DNA of 64,000 nt from Serinus canaria (taxonomy: Eukaryota; Chordata; Aves; Passeriformes; Fringillidae). The position numbers and the translations under genes are program-made. Positions 35,701-47,745 of the stretch are shown one piece after another (within the stretch, counting starts at the first letter, position 1; each line of letters starts with the position of its first letter). A model generated the notes under the pieces. That model saw only the letters and a list, made by a program, of their open reading frames with translations, was not told where the DNA came from and did not search any database. The stretch spans positions 64,669,934-64,733,933 of the forward strand of contig NC_066313.1 in assembly GCF_022539315.1 (NCBI RefSeq), written 5' to 3'.

Positions 35701-38700
35701 ACCGGAGCTGACATTGCTGGGCAATTTAAATTCCTTGATTTGTACCCTGTTGCTTCATGAGAATAAAAATCATGAGAAGGACCATCTTATAAACGTATTT
35801 AAGCCACATGAAAATCAGACTCAGAAATCAAGTCACGTGGACAAATAATTCACCGAGAGCCTTTCCTCACTGCCCAGATGTCCCAAACTCCCCACTATGC
35901 TCACAGAGATTTTCCAGAGCTCTACCTTCTCTCTTTTCTTTTTTGCTATCTCGACCTTTACATCTGCTGAGAGCTATTTTGGCTATTTTCTTCTCATCTG
36001 CCCATTGGGAGCAGAATGGACAATGCAAAGGTTATCTGCTGCTATTCTCTTTCTCTGCAGACAGAGACTCCAAAGGTGCTCGTGACAAAGAGCAGCTCAT
36101 CATTCAGACTCATTATGCTCCCTTGTGTATCTCCTGGGGGTCACTGGGGAAGTCAGGAGCTGGCTGAAACTTTCAGAAACTTTCCAGAAGCCTTCATGGG
36201 CTCTTTTGTCTCTGTGTCCTTAGTAATTTCTGATACAATGCTGGTGGAGTAACCCAGTGTTCGGAAGGAGAAGCAGGAGGGAAGGGTACTTTCCATAGAA
36301 ATCTAGTTAAAACTTCATGCATGAAGGACTTAAGAAACCTGGTGGAGTATAAATACCTGAAGAGATTTTTTTTCTTTCCTTCCCTCTGGAGCAGTATTGT
36401 GTGGCTGGTTGGGTGTAGCAGTTAAAACCTTCTCTTCTGGGAACGGTATTAATGGTCAAGAACTTTTATAGTGTGAATGTAAATTTAGGTTGCTTGAAAA
36501 TGGAAAGTAAGCACAGGAGCTGGATGAGATATCAGTGTTGGCTAGCCAAAAATCCTCAAGAAATAAGCCACTTTTTAAAGCAGAAAATGTCCTTTTTTTT
36601 TTTGCCTTTGGCAATTTAAGACAATATGAGTCTATCTTAAGAGACTCTGAGTTACTCATTATAATTTACTGTAATTTTCTCAAAGAAATATAATGTTTAT
36701 ATAAAAAAGACAGAAAAAATGTGAAAAAATTCTTTTGATCAAATACTTAGTTTTTCGAAGGATATTACAATAGAGAATGTAGCCCTCTTCCTTCAATTAT
36801 GTATCAGATTTCATTTATTGTCTTTTCCTCTTTCCCTGCATTTTTTCTCACTAAAAACATGAATGCATGGGAAAAAGGACTGAACAGACCGAAAAGTGTT
36901 CTTGTAACAAGATATTTCAAGAAAAAAGTATTGAAGGATTCAAAAGGTGAGAAATATATTTTACAATCATTCAAAAAAATTGCTGATGATTTTTTCCAGT
37001 AAATGAAGAGCATGAAAATCCACCCTCAAAAAATAGGGAGAGATAGAAACATTAAAGAAAAATCTTAAATAAAGCAATTTTTTTTCCCATCAGAAAGAAA
37101 ACTTTAAATTAGAATTGAATGAAAACTGTTTAACTGGTTTTGAAAATATAACATTTTAATGAGAGATCCTAAGAAATTGAGTCATTTGGCTTAGTTCATC
37201 ACAGCCAGTCATAACTGTGAAGCAGAATAGCCTGAGAAACAGTCAGGAAGTCACAGAGGACAGATCATCCACAGATAATCTGCAGGTCCTGACTGAGGTC
37301 ATTTAGCACAGAACAACCGTGATTTTTTGTTGGTATTATGAGATCAACTGCCATAATGTGATTTCTACTTGGGCATGAGCAAGCACTTGTATGTTTGTAT
37401 GTGCCAAAATGAATGAATGTTTCAGACCTTGTGTGGTCAGAAATTTGCTGTGCCTGTATGAAAAAGTGTGCTGTGTGCAAAGGTGATTATGTGCAAATAT
37501 TCAATGCATTATAAACAAACAAGCAAACAACAATTAAGGAGGCAAAACAGAAAGACTTAGGATCACGTGTGCTGTTATGTCATAAGGGGAAGAAAGGGTA
37601 GAGCACAATAACTGCATGCAAATGTCGACACATAACCTGTAGAATAGATGTTCCCATCTGAGTTAATCCACATGGCTCTCCTTAGCAGTCACCAGGGTGA
37701 AAGAGGTGCTCGTAGTGGGTGATGTGTGTCCATCACAACAGAGACATGAAGGCAGTTCAGGTGAAATATGTCCTGTACGCTCATTCCTCTCTCAGCGATA
37801 ACTAGTGTGACTAGATCAGATGTAGGTGCCTACATGGTACAAGGGCAAAATTAGGTGAGAAGACTCCTTTCCCAAATGGCTCACCAGGCCCCTACTCAAC
37901 TTTGAAAAATTTGCTTAGGAGTTTTTAACAAAAGAGGGAATTGAGTGTGGCAAACAGTCAGAGGAACCAGGTCTGCCTATGATTCTTTTTATTAATAGTA
38001 ATATTAGTAATTAATAAGAGTGATAATGTTTACCTTTCCCTCAAAGGAAGGAAAAAAACCCAGATCACTGCAATGGTAAACTGCAATGGTTTTGATAATT
38101 TCATGCATTGTTTGGAATAAAATCTAAAGACTCCATAGATCAGTGTTAATCTGAGCTGGACCTTAATTCCAGTGTTAACTGTGGCTATGAGTGGTTGGAA
38201 AGGTCATTCTCTTAAAATTTGTTTCTGGTCTTATTCCAGCATTCACATTAGAATGATTGCTGCCTACTCAGTCTCTATTAGGATGTGCTTTTTAGTGATA
38301 ATGTAGCCAAGTAGCTTAATCCCCTCTTTAGTTTTTGCCAGCCAAAAACCACTGGCAATATTGTGCCTCTGATGCTGTGATATGAGATCAAGGAGGGGGA
38401 TAGACAGAAACATTCAAGTTTGCTTCACTCTACTAGCATTGAATTTACAGTGAAATGCCCATTTCTGTCTGTACTGTGATCTGTAGAAAATTAACTGGTT
38501 CTGTTTGTTTCTAGGTCTAACAATTCCCATTGCTGTAGTGATACAAAAGAGAGGGTGAGGCTGAGTTTCATCTGCAGCCTCATCACCCACCACCTCTCTT
38601 CTCCTCTGCACCTGTCAGGACTACACAAAACAAGTTAAAGTTTCTTCAACACCTTCTCTGGTACTCTCAGCTGTGGCCAAGCTGTAGCCACAGAAAAGGC

Positions 38701-38999
38701 TACAGGGCTGCTCAGTGTGGCTGGCAAGGAACAGACAGACATGAAATATCATTCATGAGCAGCAAAAGCTGGTGGGAAGCATGCAGACTGCTGCCAGCAC
38801 GTTACCAGATAATTCCAGTGTGGTGGAGGGACTCCTGCTAGGGAAGGATGTTCCTGATTTGGAACTACAGCTGACTGGCTGTGAGCATAGCCCAGCTATT
38901 CAGTGTTTCTAAGCCCTCATCTGAAGTAAAAGAAAGGTCAAACTGCAAGATGTATAGTGTGTTTTCTGAGCAAACAAATAATCACTCAAACAGAAAATC
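32731..38999. other. Long unique non-coding stretch
   Basis: No gene recognised. The largest frame is 119 codons (35808-36167 +), overlapped by two others in different frames. Contains a hairpin at 33305-33332 and a 15-nt A run at 34965-34979. The segment 37570-37800 has an ATGCAAAT octamer and several CpGs and is noted as a weak regulatory candidate. Confidence 0.45.
33305..33332. repeat. Small perfect hairpin
   Basis: TAAATATAGA (33305-33314) and TCTATATTTA (33323-33332) are exact reverse complements, separated by the 8-nt loop TTCTTCAG. Isolated; no T run or other terminator logic applies in this genome type. Confidence 0.7.
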
Positions 39000-41900
39000 C
39001 AATCATCCCACAGATATTTAATTAAAAAAGATAATTCAAAGATAGTTTAAAATTACCATGTCAGGTGATAGAGACAAGCCCACTGTGCTCAATAAATCAA
39101 GCATAGCTGAAACACTCAGTGGGTTTGGCTCCCTTGCCTCACATGAAGCAATTCACAATTAAATGTGAGTTTTCTTCTTTAAACTATTTCCATTGTTTGA
39201 TTTTCTTTTTTGTGGTTATTTGTTCCCTTGGAAGGTGTGCTAGTCATGTTGCTTTTGAACTAAAACTCAGCATAGCCTATACTTTTTACTGGCATCAATG
39301 CAATTGCTTCTCTTTGGCCTCCAGAAGTCCCAGACCTCCAGACTAGAACTGGTGTGGTGTGCTGCTGGCACCTTTTCACAAATTCAGAGTGCATCACCCC
39401 CACATTGAAGCTACAGTAATAGTTCCTTTCTGGTTTTAAGATCCAGTTCAAAATAACTCCCCTGGCTTTAAGGACTTTTCAGGCACTTGCTTGAAGCTTT
39501 TGTGCCTCGTTCATCCTGGGCTGGATCCTGGCTGCAGAAGAGGCTGAAGAACTGCCTGAAGCGTGCAGCTGACCACTCTCCCAGCTGGAGCAGCTGTGAC
39601 CAGAGCAAGCTGTTCTCCAGTGATCTCTGCTGTGCAATTCCCCTTTGTGCAATGCTACTCTCCAGCAGGCTTTTAAACAGCCACAGGACTTCTAAACATG
39701 CATTTGATGACACGTTAAGAATCCAAAAGCCTCTTTCCTGTCACAGACCTACAATAGGTGCTGTAGGAAGTAATTCTTCATGAGAAGGGATCCTCTTTGC
39801 AGCAATTCTCAAAACTGCATGTGAACACTGCTTAGATTTTCACTTTTTTCTTTTAAATCCCCTGTTTTTCCTAAAGTCATGTTCTTCTCTGGACCTCCAG
39901 GTAATCAACAGCTAAGCAATGTCTGTTTTGTTCCCTTGGCTCCTACCACCTACAGTTCTCTGTTTCCACAACTCAGCAGTGCTGACTACTAAGATTTTAT
40001 CACAAGTCTCATAATATTTTGTATTTTTTATCTAATCCTCCACTGAAGTAAGCTAATTACAAGAAAATTCTATCTCATTTTTTAATGGCACTGATACATA
40101 ACCCTTCCAAGTTGCAGAGAAAGGTTTGGGGCATGAAAATTTAAACTGTCAAAAGCTTCATTAAAACTTCAAGATTTTTTTCCTAATTTCATGGGGTTTA
40201 TGGCTAACTTGGGAGTCTGGTTTATAATTTTTGAGTGCTTCTACAGTCTCATCAACATTTTACCCATTTTCATGGGATGAGTGTGTGTTACCTCAGTTTA
40301 CTTCATGCTGAGTCCTTGAAATTAATATTGCTTTCAGGTCAAAAGTAGCATAGATGATTAATTAGCAATAATAAACTGTATAGGTCTATAGTCATTCCAG
40401 CCTGAGCAATATGTAATTTCTTCAAGAATAGGTTACATAATATACATGGATGTAAAGGAGACTATTAGTAAGGAAATAAACACCCAAACTGAGGTGACTG
40501 ATGCATTCAGCAGTAGAAACCTGTGGGTGAACTGAGGAGATCATTCTGTCTAAGTGGCAGGAAAAATTATACCATAATGTGTATTCTGAATATGCAGTGT
40601 ATGTTAGAGCATAATCTTTTAAATATATTTTTCCAGAGGACACTGAAAAACTTAGCAAAGATCTGACATGACTTGTGATCATTCTCTATAAATACATTAG
40701 AGAGGTAAATACAGGGAGGTTGAAAAGCCATTATAAATAAAGGGTAAGGCTGGCACAAGAACAAATGGTATAAACTCACCATGAATAAATTGAAGCTGGA
40801 AATTAGAAGGAGGTTTGTAACCATCAGAGCAGTGAGGAAGTTTTGCCTGGCTTTACTGAGACTATAGTATGTAGCCTTGAAAATCACATGCCCTACTTGC
40901 CATGAATCCAACCTTGCAGGGGTCAAGAAGAACCATAAAAATCTTTAAAAATCTCTACTCCCAAGTATGAAAGTGTCACAATTCTGAGGGCAAATATTTA
41001 TTGAAGGACCTCTTCAACTGTAAGCATTAACGTGAAGTTCTTGCTTCTAGCCCTGCAGAGCTGTACATTTTTTAAAAAATAGTTATTGAACACATGCTCT
41101 GCATAAGGTGCCTTTTAAATTCACCTCTCCATATGGCTGAATGTCACCTATTCTGAACATCCCTTTTTCTCTGCCATCACAGTGAGGGAAAATTTCAAGG
41201 CAAAGAAGGAAATGTTTTTCACTCACTTTAAAATGGATACTCCTGTACTGCTAGATCAGTGAAATTCAAAAGTTATTTTCTGTATTAAGAGAGAAAATCT
41301 GTCCTTGTTTGAGGCCTGTAGGTATGTTGTGCTAAACTGTGATTAAAAAAAATATTTGGAAATTTTTCAATACAAACAAATTGTGGTTATTATATTAGAG
41401 ACATTGCCTGATCTCACTTTTAGGGTCCTACTACAGGACAAACTTATATGGAATTGTGGTAAGAGTAATGAAATAATAACTTTGAGACTATAGTTGCCAA
41501 CTTTTATTTATATTCTATGAAAAAATAAAAACTCATGTCCGTCAGCTAAGCTTGTAAATTCAAGTTCTACATCTGTAAGTTGTCCCAAATTGACTGAATT
41601 TTGAAGGTTATCACTTTGAAGAAAATTTATCTATAATGTATTTATGTATGGAGTATTTATATTTTATGTCAAATAATTGTATAGAATTAGACCCCAGAAT
41701 ATTAGATCTCAGAATAAATAATTTCAAATGTTCTTTCTTGCTGTGCTTGCACCTGGTTTCATCCCTTACCTAAATTGTGCCTATTCCAAGGCCACCATTT
41801 GCACTGTCTGAATCTGCAGTTCTGTATTAGAAATCTGCCTTAGTTCCACCTTAAACTTAACTTGCTTTTGTCTTGTCTTAATTTTTGCAGCCACATAACA

Positions 41901-44900
41901 GTGGTGGCTGCTGCACCTGACTGTGCCTAATTACCTCTGGAAAGCAATGTAAGTAGCTCTGGCTTTGCTCTGAAACTTTTCCTTGTTTCCTTGCTGGCTC
42001 CTTTGTTCATGCCATATTCATTTGCTAGTTCTGAAAATTCATGTTCAGACTCAGCTAGGCATCCAACCCACTTTGTTTTTATTTATCAGCCACCTAGCAA
42101 CATTTTCCTCAGACAGGATCCGCAGTGACTACGTGCCATTCAAAAAGCAGTGTGTTGTGTAAGTGCTTGTAGCTGTTCAACCACCTCTCTTTTTGTACTG
42201 AAATTATTTCTCTCACAGTACTCGCTGTGAAAAAGAGACGCATTCTTTTTAATCTTTTCAGAGAAGCCACAAACATTTTTCTAGGAAAAAACTTTCAAAT
42301 TCTTACAGTATAAACCCAGCCATAAATCTCAGTAAAGGTAAGAGGAATAGTGAAACCTGACTTTCCAGAGTAATTTGGTTCCATGAGACATTTAGGCTTC
42401 AGCTTTGCCTGGATTATAAGGGAGAGTTTAAATATGTGACTGAAATGTGCCTTGAAGGCTGAACCTGCCCCCACAACACAGAAGGTAAATTAGCAAAAAA
42501 AAAAAAAAAAGTCTAAAATATGTTTCATCTCTAAATATCTTTGATATTTGGGCCAAGTTCATAATTATTAGCAGGTATGAAAGAAAAGTTTTGAGCATTT
42601 ATGGCACCAAGACATCCTAGTCCAGAAGTAAATATTTTGTTTACACCAAACTTCAAACATTATAACACAGACATCTGCATAGTTCTATACTCCCTTTATT
42701 GTCAGGGTAAAGAAACAAATGCAGGCAGCCTCTTTATCTAACCTTACACGTATTCACCAGTGTGAGATGAAGAACATCCTGCCCATTGCTTATTCTGCTC
42801 TATTGACCCTTTTAATGGCTGGATCACATCTGACACTGGGTAAAACCATCCTTTCTTCCTACCTGTGTGGGGCTGTTATTCTTGCTGGAATGTGTAACAA
42901 TGGCACTTAGGCTGTAGCACTTTAGAATCTGAATCTGTTGCTTTTCCGATAGAATTACTTGTTTCACCAGCTATTTTCTATCTAATAGAGATGAGACACA
43001 GACACATATTTTGACACAGCATCTAAAGTACAAAATAACGTTAGAGTCTGTTACCAGGGTCATTTTTTACAGGAAAAAAAAAATTGAGACAATAAGGAAA
43101 CACATTCCATTTTGAAGTAACCCTTTATAGTTTTGAAGCATTTACTTTCAAGTTTTGTGACCCAAATCATGGTGACAAGATGGCTGGCAGCTGTGCAGAC
43201 ACCACAGTCCACACTGCAGACACGGATCTTCAGCACAAAGAGGCAGATGAAGAGAGAATCCTCAAAACCAGATAGGTTAGGAAAACAAATGGAGACATTT
43301 TTGGGGGAAAGAAAAAAAAGTGGAAGCAAAAGCAGGCTGTTTAACTCTTTAGGGACCAGCGTGAGTCAGTTTAGGCTTCTCCACGGCTGCTAACAGTGGA
43401 GTGTGGCATGCTGAGCTCTTGGCTTTGTGTCCCCTTCAGCCTGGCTTCTGTATAGTGCCTCATGTCAGGTGTCTTTAGAGCTTGCTGGGTGGAGGGGGAG
43501 GCTGGAGCTAGGCAAAGGATCCTCCCACACTTGAGATTTGTATAGCTACTCTACCAAACTGCTTTTCTCTCCAGGGTGCTCCTGGGTCCTTTTTCTCCAC
43601 TGAAATAAAGCCTGGACACGGCTCTGGGATATTTGCTCCAGAAACAGTATAACTACATTGAATGGCACTGGGCTGCCTCCGCCAGACACTGTGTCCCTAA
43701 ACACCACCCACTCCCTTGTCAGACCACACCAAGGAGCAGCTGACACTCTTTGTGCAGGAACAGTCCTTTGGTAGGTTACAGCACACCCCTTACCCCTGAG
43801 CAGATGCAAAAAGCACAAAGAAATGAAGAGTTGATTGTTAGAGCCATAGAGACAGCTTGGAAGAGAGATGGAGCCATGTTCTTCATAGCATGGTCTCTGG
43901 CTGCTCCATCTAGGACAAGTATTCTGCTTTTTCCAGGTTCAGGAACTGAATTGGGATTCTCTGCATCAACTTGTACTCTCATTGTGAATGTGACCTTAGA
44001 CATGTTCAGCTTTATGCTCTATAAATATAATTTAATTCTGACATGGGTTGCATGACTACTCCTCCTCCGTATGAATAAAGCTAACAAAGAAGAGCCAAAA
44101 TTAAATAAGCATGCACAAAACTCCAATGCCCCAACCTTGGCCACATAGCTGTGTTAATCTCAGCCAAACTGAAAGCTGTTTACATTTGCATTGCAACAGG
44201 TCAGGGTGATTTCTCTGAAACCTTTTACAAACTGTCCTTCCCTTGCAGCTGTGTGCATGGGACTAATGCTCTGTCCAGGCCTGGGGTCTGGACATCATTT
44301 CAATATAAAGCAGGAACAGTAAATGATAGGTGAAGCATTGCTGCCAGTAACAGCCGAGGGACCTGAGTTTTGCGAGATGCTGAAAGACTTCAAATTGCAT
44401 CAACATGAATGAAAAACACTGCATCATTTTCAAAACCATAATTTTAGAGTATGTTATATACATCTTTAAATAACAACTGTTTTTATTTACAAGGCATTTT
44501 AACAAAGTCAGTGATAGCACTTATATCAGTAAGCACTTCAGAAATGGATATCAGAACTTGAAGACACTGTGTCATTGGCATTTTTTAAATTGAAATGTGG
44601 CTTTTGACCACAACAACAATTTTTAGACCATTCTGTCTGACATTTCTATTTTTTTTCTTTCCTTCTTAATGGGAAATCTGCAAACAAAAGCTGTCCCCTA
44701 GTGACCTTTGAGGACTTTCAAAAGAAAACAACTTGCTATTTTCTCTTGAAATGCATTTTCGAAAACATTTTTCAGCTTTACAGTTATTTGAAGACACAAA
44801 CAAAATGAAAAATGTATCATTTCAAAAATAAAAAATGTATTAAAAATATTAAACCAAAATTCTCAGAAGTCAGAATTTCCTAGCTAGATTTGCAGGAATG

Positions 44901-45404
44901 GGTTCCACAGTTTGGAATGAACTAGTTCCCCCATGGTAGACATTTTTTATTGTAGACACCTTCTAGATGTCCATTCTCAACAATTATTTCCTGTTTAAAT
45001 GCTCACATGGAAAGATAGGCCTGGATTTATCCTACCTAAATTTAAGCCTTCAGGCATTGAGGGAATTGAGGACAGTGGCTGTCCACCAGTCTCCAGGCAA
45101 TGGAAAGAGAGGAATCTCTGGGGGGGAGTTCAGGTTTTAGGTGGGGGTGTAGGGAGGGCCTCCCTCTCAGCCCTTCTGCAGGGGCTCTGCGGGTGCACCT
45201 CCTTTCCTACCTGGAAAATCTCAGTTAGACCTTTAAATTTAGGAGAGCAGTGGTGTTTTTTGGCTCTGTGAAGCCTTGAGACCGATCAGAGGGTAGGAAC
45301 TTCTCTAGCGGTCGAACCGAAGTCCTTCTCCCCATACCTTTCCTCCCCCAGTGGCTGCAGGGACTGTTCCTGCCCTGCTCACAGAGGCAGGAGGTGTTTC
45401 TTGA
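39000..45404. other. Long unique non-coding stretch
   Basis: No gene recognised; frames of 60-119 codons lack domains. A 16-nt A run is at 42495-42510. A possible non-coding exon with matching splice signals is at 41891-41948 (see findings). Somewhat GC-richer text near 39480-39700 and 43340-43800 contains opposite-strand overlapping frames and nothing else. Confidence 0.45.
42495..42510. repeat. Poly(A) run, 16 nt
   Basis: Uninterrupted A run after AAATTAGC. No adjoining retroposon body is recognised. Confidence 0.8.
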
Positions 45405-45480
45405 GCCAGTGGTGGTAGCTTAGTGTTTAACAGCCCTCACAGAGGTTGTGTATCCTGTGTTTGATCAGTCTTGGGAGAGC
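45405..45480 (+). mobile_element. Possible tRNA-like SINE remnant
   Basis: GGTGGTAGCTTAGTGTTTAAC at 45411-45431 resembles a pol III A box (TAGCTTAGTG), and TGTGTTTGATCAG near 45456-45468 sits where a degenerate B box would be. The intervening GCCCTCACAGAGG text has the length of a tRNA anticodon region. The match is poor at the B box, so a chance similarity is possible. Confidence 0.3.
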
Positions 45481-45668
45481 AAACTTAAGATCCCACATCT
45501 GCAGCTCCTTGTGGGAAGGACTTCCATAGCTTGACCATATAGAATAGAAGAAAGAAGCAGCCTCTTGAATTGGTAGAACACAAGGAAGATGGGAGCTGTG
45601 AGACCAGTAGTGGTGGCTCAGAGTGCACCAATGCAAAGGACCAACCCTTCACACCGTGTACGTCTCTC

Positions 45669-45694
45669 TAATGTAATACTGTAATGTAATACTG
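45669..45694. repeat. Exact two-copy 13-bp tandem repeat
   Basis: TAATGTAATACTG occurs twice back to back without mismatch. Small recent duplication. Confidence 0.85.
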
Positions 45695-46159
45695 AAAAGT
45701 TTGATAGTCTTTTTTTATTCCTATTCTGATTCTTGGCAACGAATTGACTCTTAAATCATTACAAAGTACACACAGTATAAAATCCCATAAAGTATCCAAG
45801 CTGTTTGTAGACTGGGGACAGGGAGAAATTATTCAAGTCCTTATTCAGACCTTTTCATATCATGCTACTCTTGGATACAGGTTGTGGTTGCCCTCTGTAT
45901 TGTTCTCAAATATTCTTTATGGACTGTGCAACTCAGGAAGATCACAGTTTGTTCTCACTGTACAGGACACCTTATCTATTTATCTATTGGAACTTCTTTC
46001 TTTGCAGAGAAATATATTTTTCTTTTGTATCCATGGGAACTACCTTCAGCAAGGGTGGCTGTCCAAACAGAGTTCAGTTCTGCCCCCATTTCCTCCCCCT
46101 TCCTTGGAGTGTGTTCTGATCTAAATAATTCCTGTCTCTACAGGTGTTGAGACAGGCAG

Positions 46160-46163
<4 letters not shown>

Positions 46164-46194
<31 letters not shown>

Positions 46195-46206
46195 GAGAGA
46201 AGAGAA
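46164..46206. repeat. Compound (CA)n-poly(A)-(GA)n tract
   Basis: Seven CA units (46164-46177), then about 18 A residues, then GAGAGAAGAGAA to 46206. The right 30 nt are purine-only on the plus strand. Typical length-variable microsatellite. Confidence 0.9.
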
Positions 46207-46625
46207 TTAAAAAAAGAGAACAAAATTATGACAAACAAGTTTACCTAGTAACCATCTGAAAAGCTACCTCCTAGCTCTGTCTGTCTATAAAAGGAAATAT
46301 GTGTTTTATTCATTCTCTAATCACAAGGCTTCAATGAATGTACTGTAAGAGCACATTCAGAGCTATTCATCATTGCTAAGACCTGAGATTTAGGATATGT
46401 GTGTGCTTGAATATCTTAGCCATAGAAACCTCAGGAACTGCTGTTAAAGGGCAGAAATCCTTTCTTTAGTATGCATAGGCATAACATCCATAATCCTTTA
46501 TCTCTGGCACAGCTGCTGGGCTTTTGCCAAGGGCATGTTTGGTGGTGTGTGGAATCTGAGGCTGCTGCATGACATTGCTGCAGAAGGTGTGCAGATACCA
46601 TGGCAATGGGAGCGATAGAGGTGCC

Positions 46626-46651
46626 TGGATGGATGGATGGATGGATGGATG
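46626..46651. repeat. (GGAT)6 microsatellite
   Basis: TGGA repeats for 26 nt with no interruption. Likely polymorphic. Confidence 0.9.
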
Positions 46652-46858
46652 TTTTCTTTACCCACTTGCCAGCATTTTGATTCAACCAGTCCAACCTGAT
46701 TTTCCAGATTATTTAAGTGAGGAGGCTCAAATACATCTGTTTGAGAAATCCTGGCAAGCAATCAAGCCCCATGCAATTCACCCCCACTGCCATCTCAAAA
46801 TTAAAGGTAAACAGAGCAGCTCTCATTTAAATTTGAAGCATCTGATGCTGCCTTGATA

Positions 46859-46898
46859 TTTTCCTTTTTTTTTTCCTTTTTCTTTTTTTTTTTTTTTT
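46859..46898. repeat. 40-nt polypyrimidine tract
   Basis: Only T and C from 46859 to 46898, mostly T with CC and C interruptions, ending in a 16-nt T run. Confidence 0.85.
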
Positions 46899-47589
46899 AA
46901 GTTGCTGGAGAATAAAAACAACAGTTGAAGGAACTGCAGTCAGTAAAAAGGTTTCTCTGGTAAGGAGGCCAAACTAAATAATGACACCCAAAGCAAAAAC
47001 ATGCTTCACTGAAACTATACTTTAGTCAATTCACTCTTTGAAACAAAGGATTTTTTGTAATTTCAAAAGTGAACATTGTGCTTTTCTCTGGCAGCCATTT
47101 GTATGTTTTTCAATGATCTGATTATGTATAAATCCCAATTTAGCATGCCTTTCAGCACCTAAATCCTATGAGTGATTTGAAAACATTAATGAAATTTTCT
47201 ATAGACTACAGCTGTGCTTCTCTTTCTCTGAAACTTTTTTGAAATTCAAGCTTTAGTGACAGTGTTTTGATGTGCCTCATTTGTTGATGTGTATTTTCTT
47301 TCCTTTTTTCTAATTACTTTGTAAATATTTATGAAAGATACAAGATCTGTTTCACATTCACACAGCAAGTCAATGCTTTTCCCTTCATTCCTGTCCTCTG
47401 TAATTGCTGTGCTTTCATGTGTGCTCTCAGACATTTGATGAAACCTGTACTCCTTGCACTTACAGCCATCATCAATGCAGTCTGAACCTTAGCATAAGAT
47501 GGGTTCAGAGGTTGCTCACTTGAGGGATGAAGTCTCAGCTTCTACTCTGAGACAGAATAATCAAGCAGTTTGCAAGATTGGCTAGATTC

Positions 47590-47745
47590 ACTTCTGGCTT
47601 TGCTCTGCCTTTGTTTCCCTGTTTTTACAATTTGTAAAACATCTCTAGTCCCTGTTTGCAGGATAGTACACCTCCTTTACATTAGCCTGGAGGGGTACTG
47701 TAAATCTACCCCTCTCAGAATGATTTAAAATGCTGAAGGTGAAAC
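47590..47745 (+). mobile_element. L3/MIR-like ancient repeat, sense
   Basis: Text order matches the 3' part of L3/MIR-type elements: GCTCTGCCTTTGTTTCCCTG, TTTTTACAATTTGTAAAACA, GTACACCTCCTTTACATTAG, then AATGATTTAAAATGCTGAAG. The family pattern is GTGCCTCAGTTTCCCCATCT, GTAAAATGGGGATAAT, ACCTCCTTTGTAAAGCGCTT. It is decayed with small indels and has no coding capacity. The exact family (CR1-L3, MIR or AmnSINE tail) is unresolved. Confidence 0.6.

Larger units (their letters stand above)
45695..47589. other. Unique non-coding DNA with simple repeats
   Basis: No gene recognised. The 126-codon plus frame 45744-46124 is overlapped by two other plus-strand frames and has no known domain. Minus-strand frames around 46431-46761 read HPSIHPSI-like repeats because they cross the GGAT microsatellite. 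Confidence 0.5.

Noticed and set aside
45744..46124. 126-codon plus-strand frame as a gene
   Set aside because: Three plus frames overlap here without any domain, splice context or conservation clue.
46431..46761. Minus-strand frames with HPSIHPS-like repeats
   Set aside because: Produced by the GGAT microsatellite at 46626-46651.
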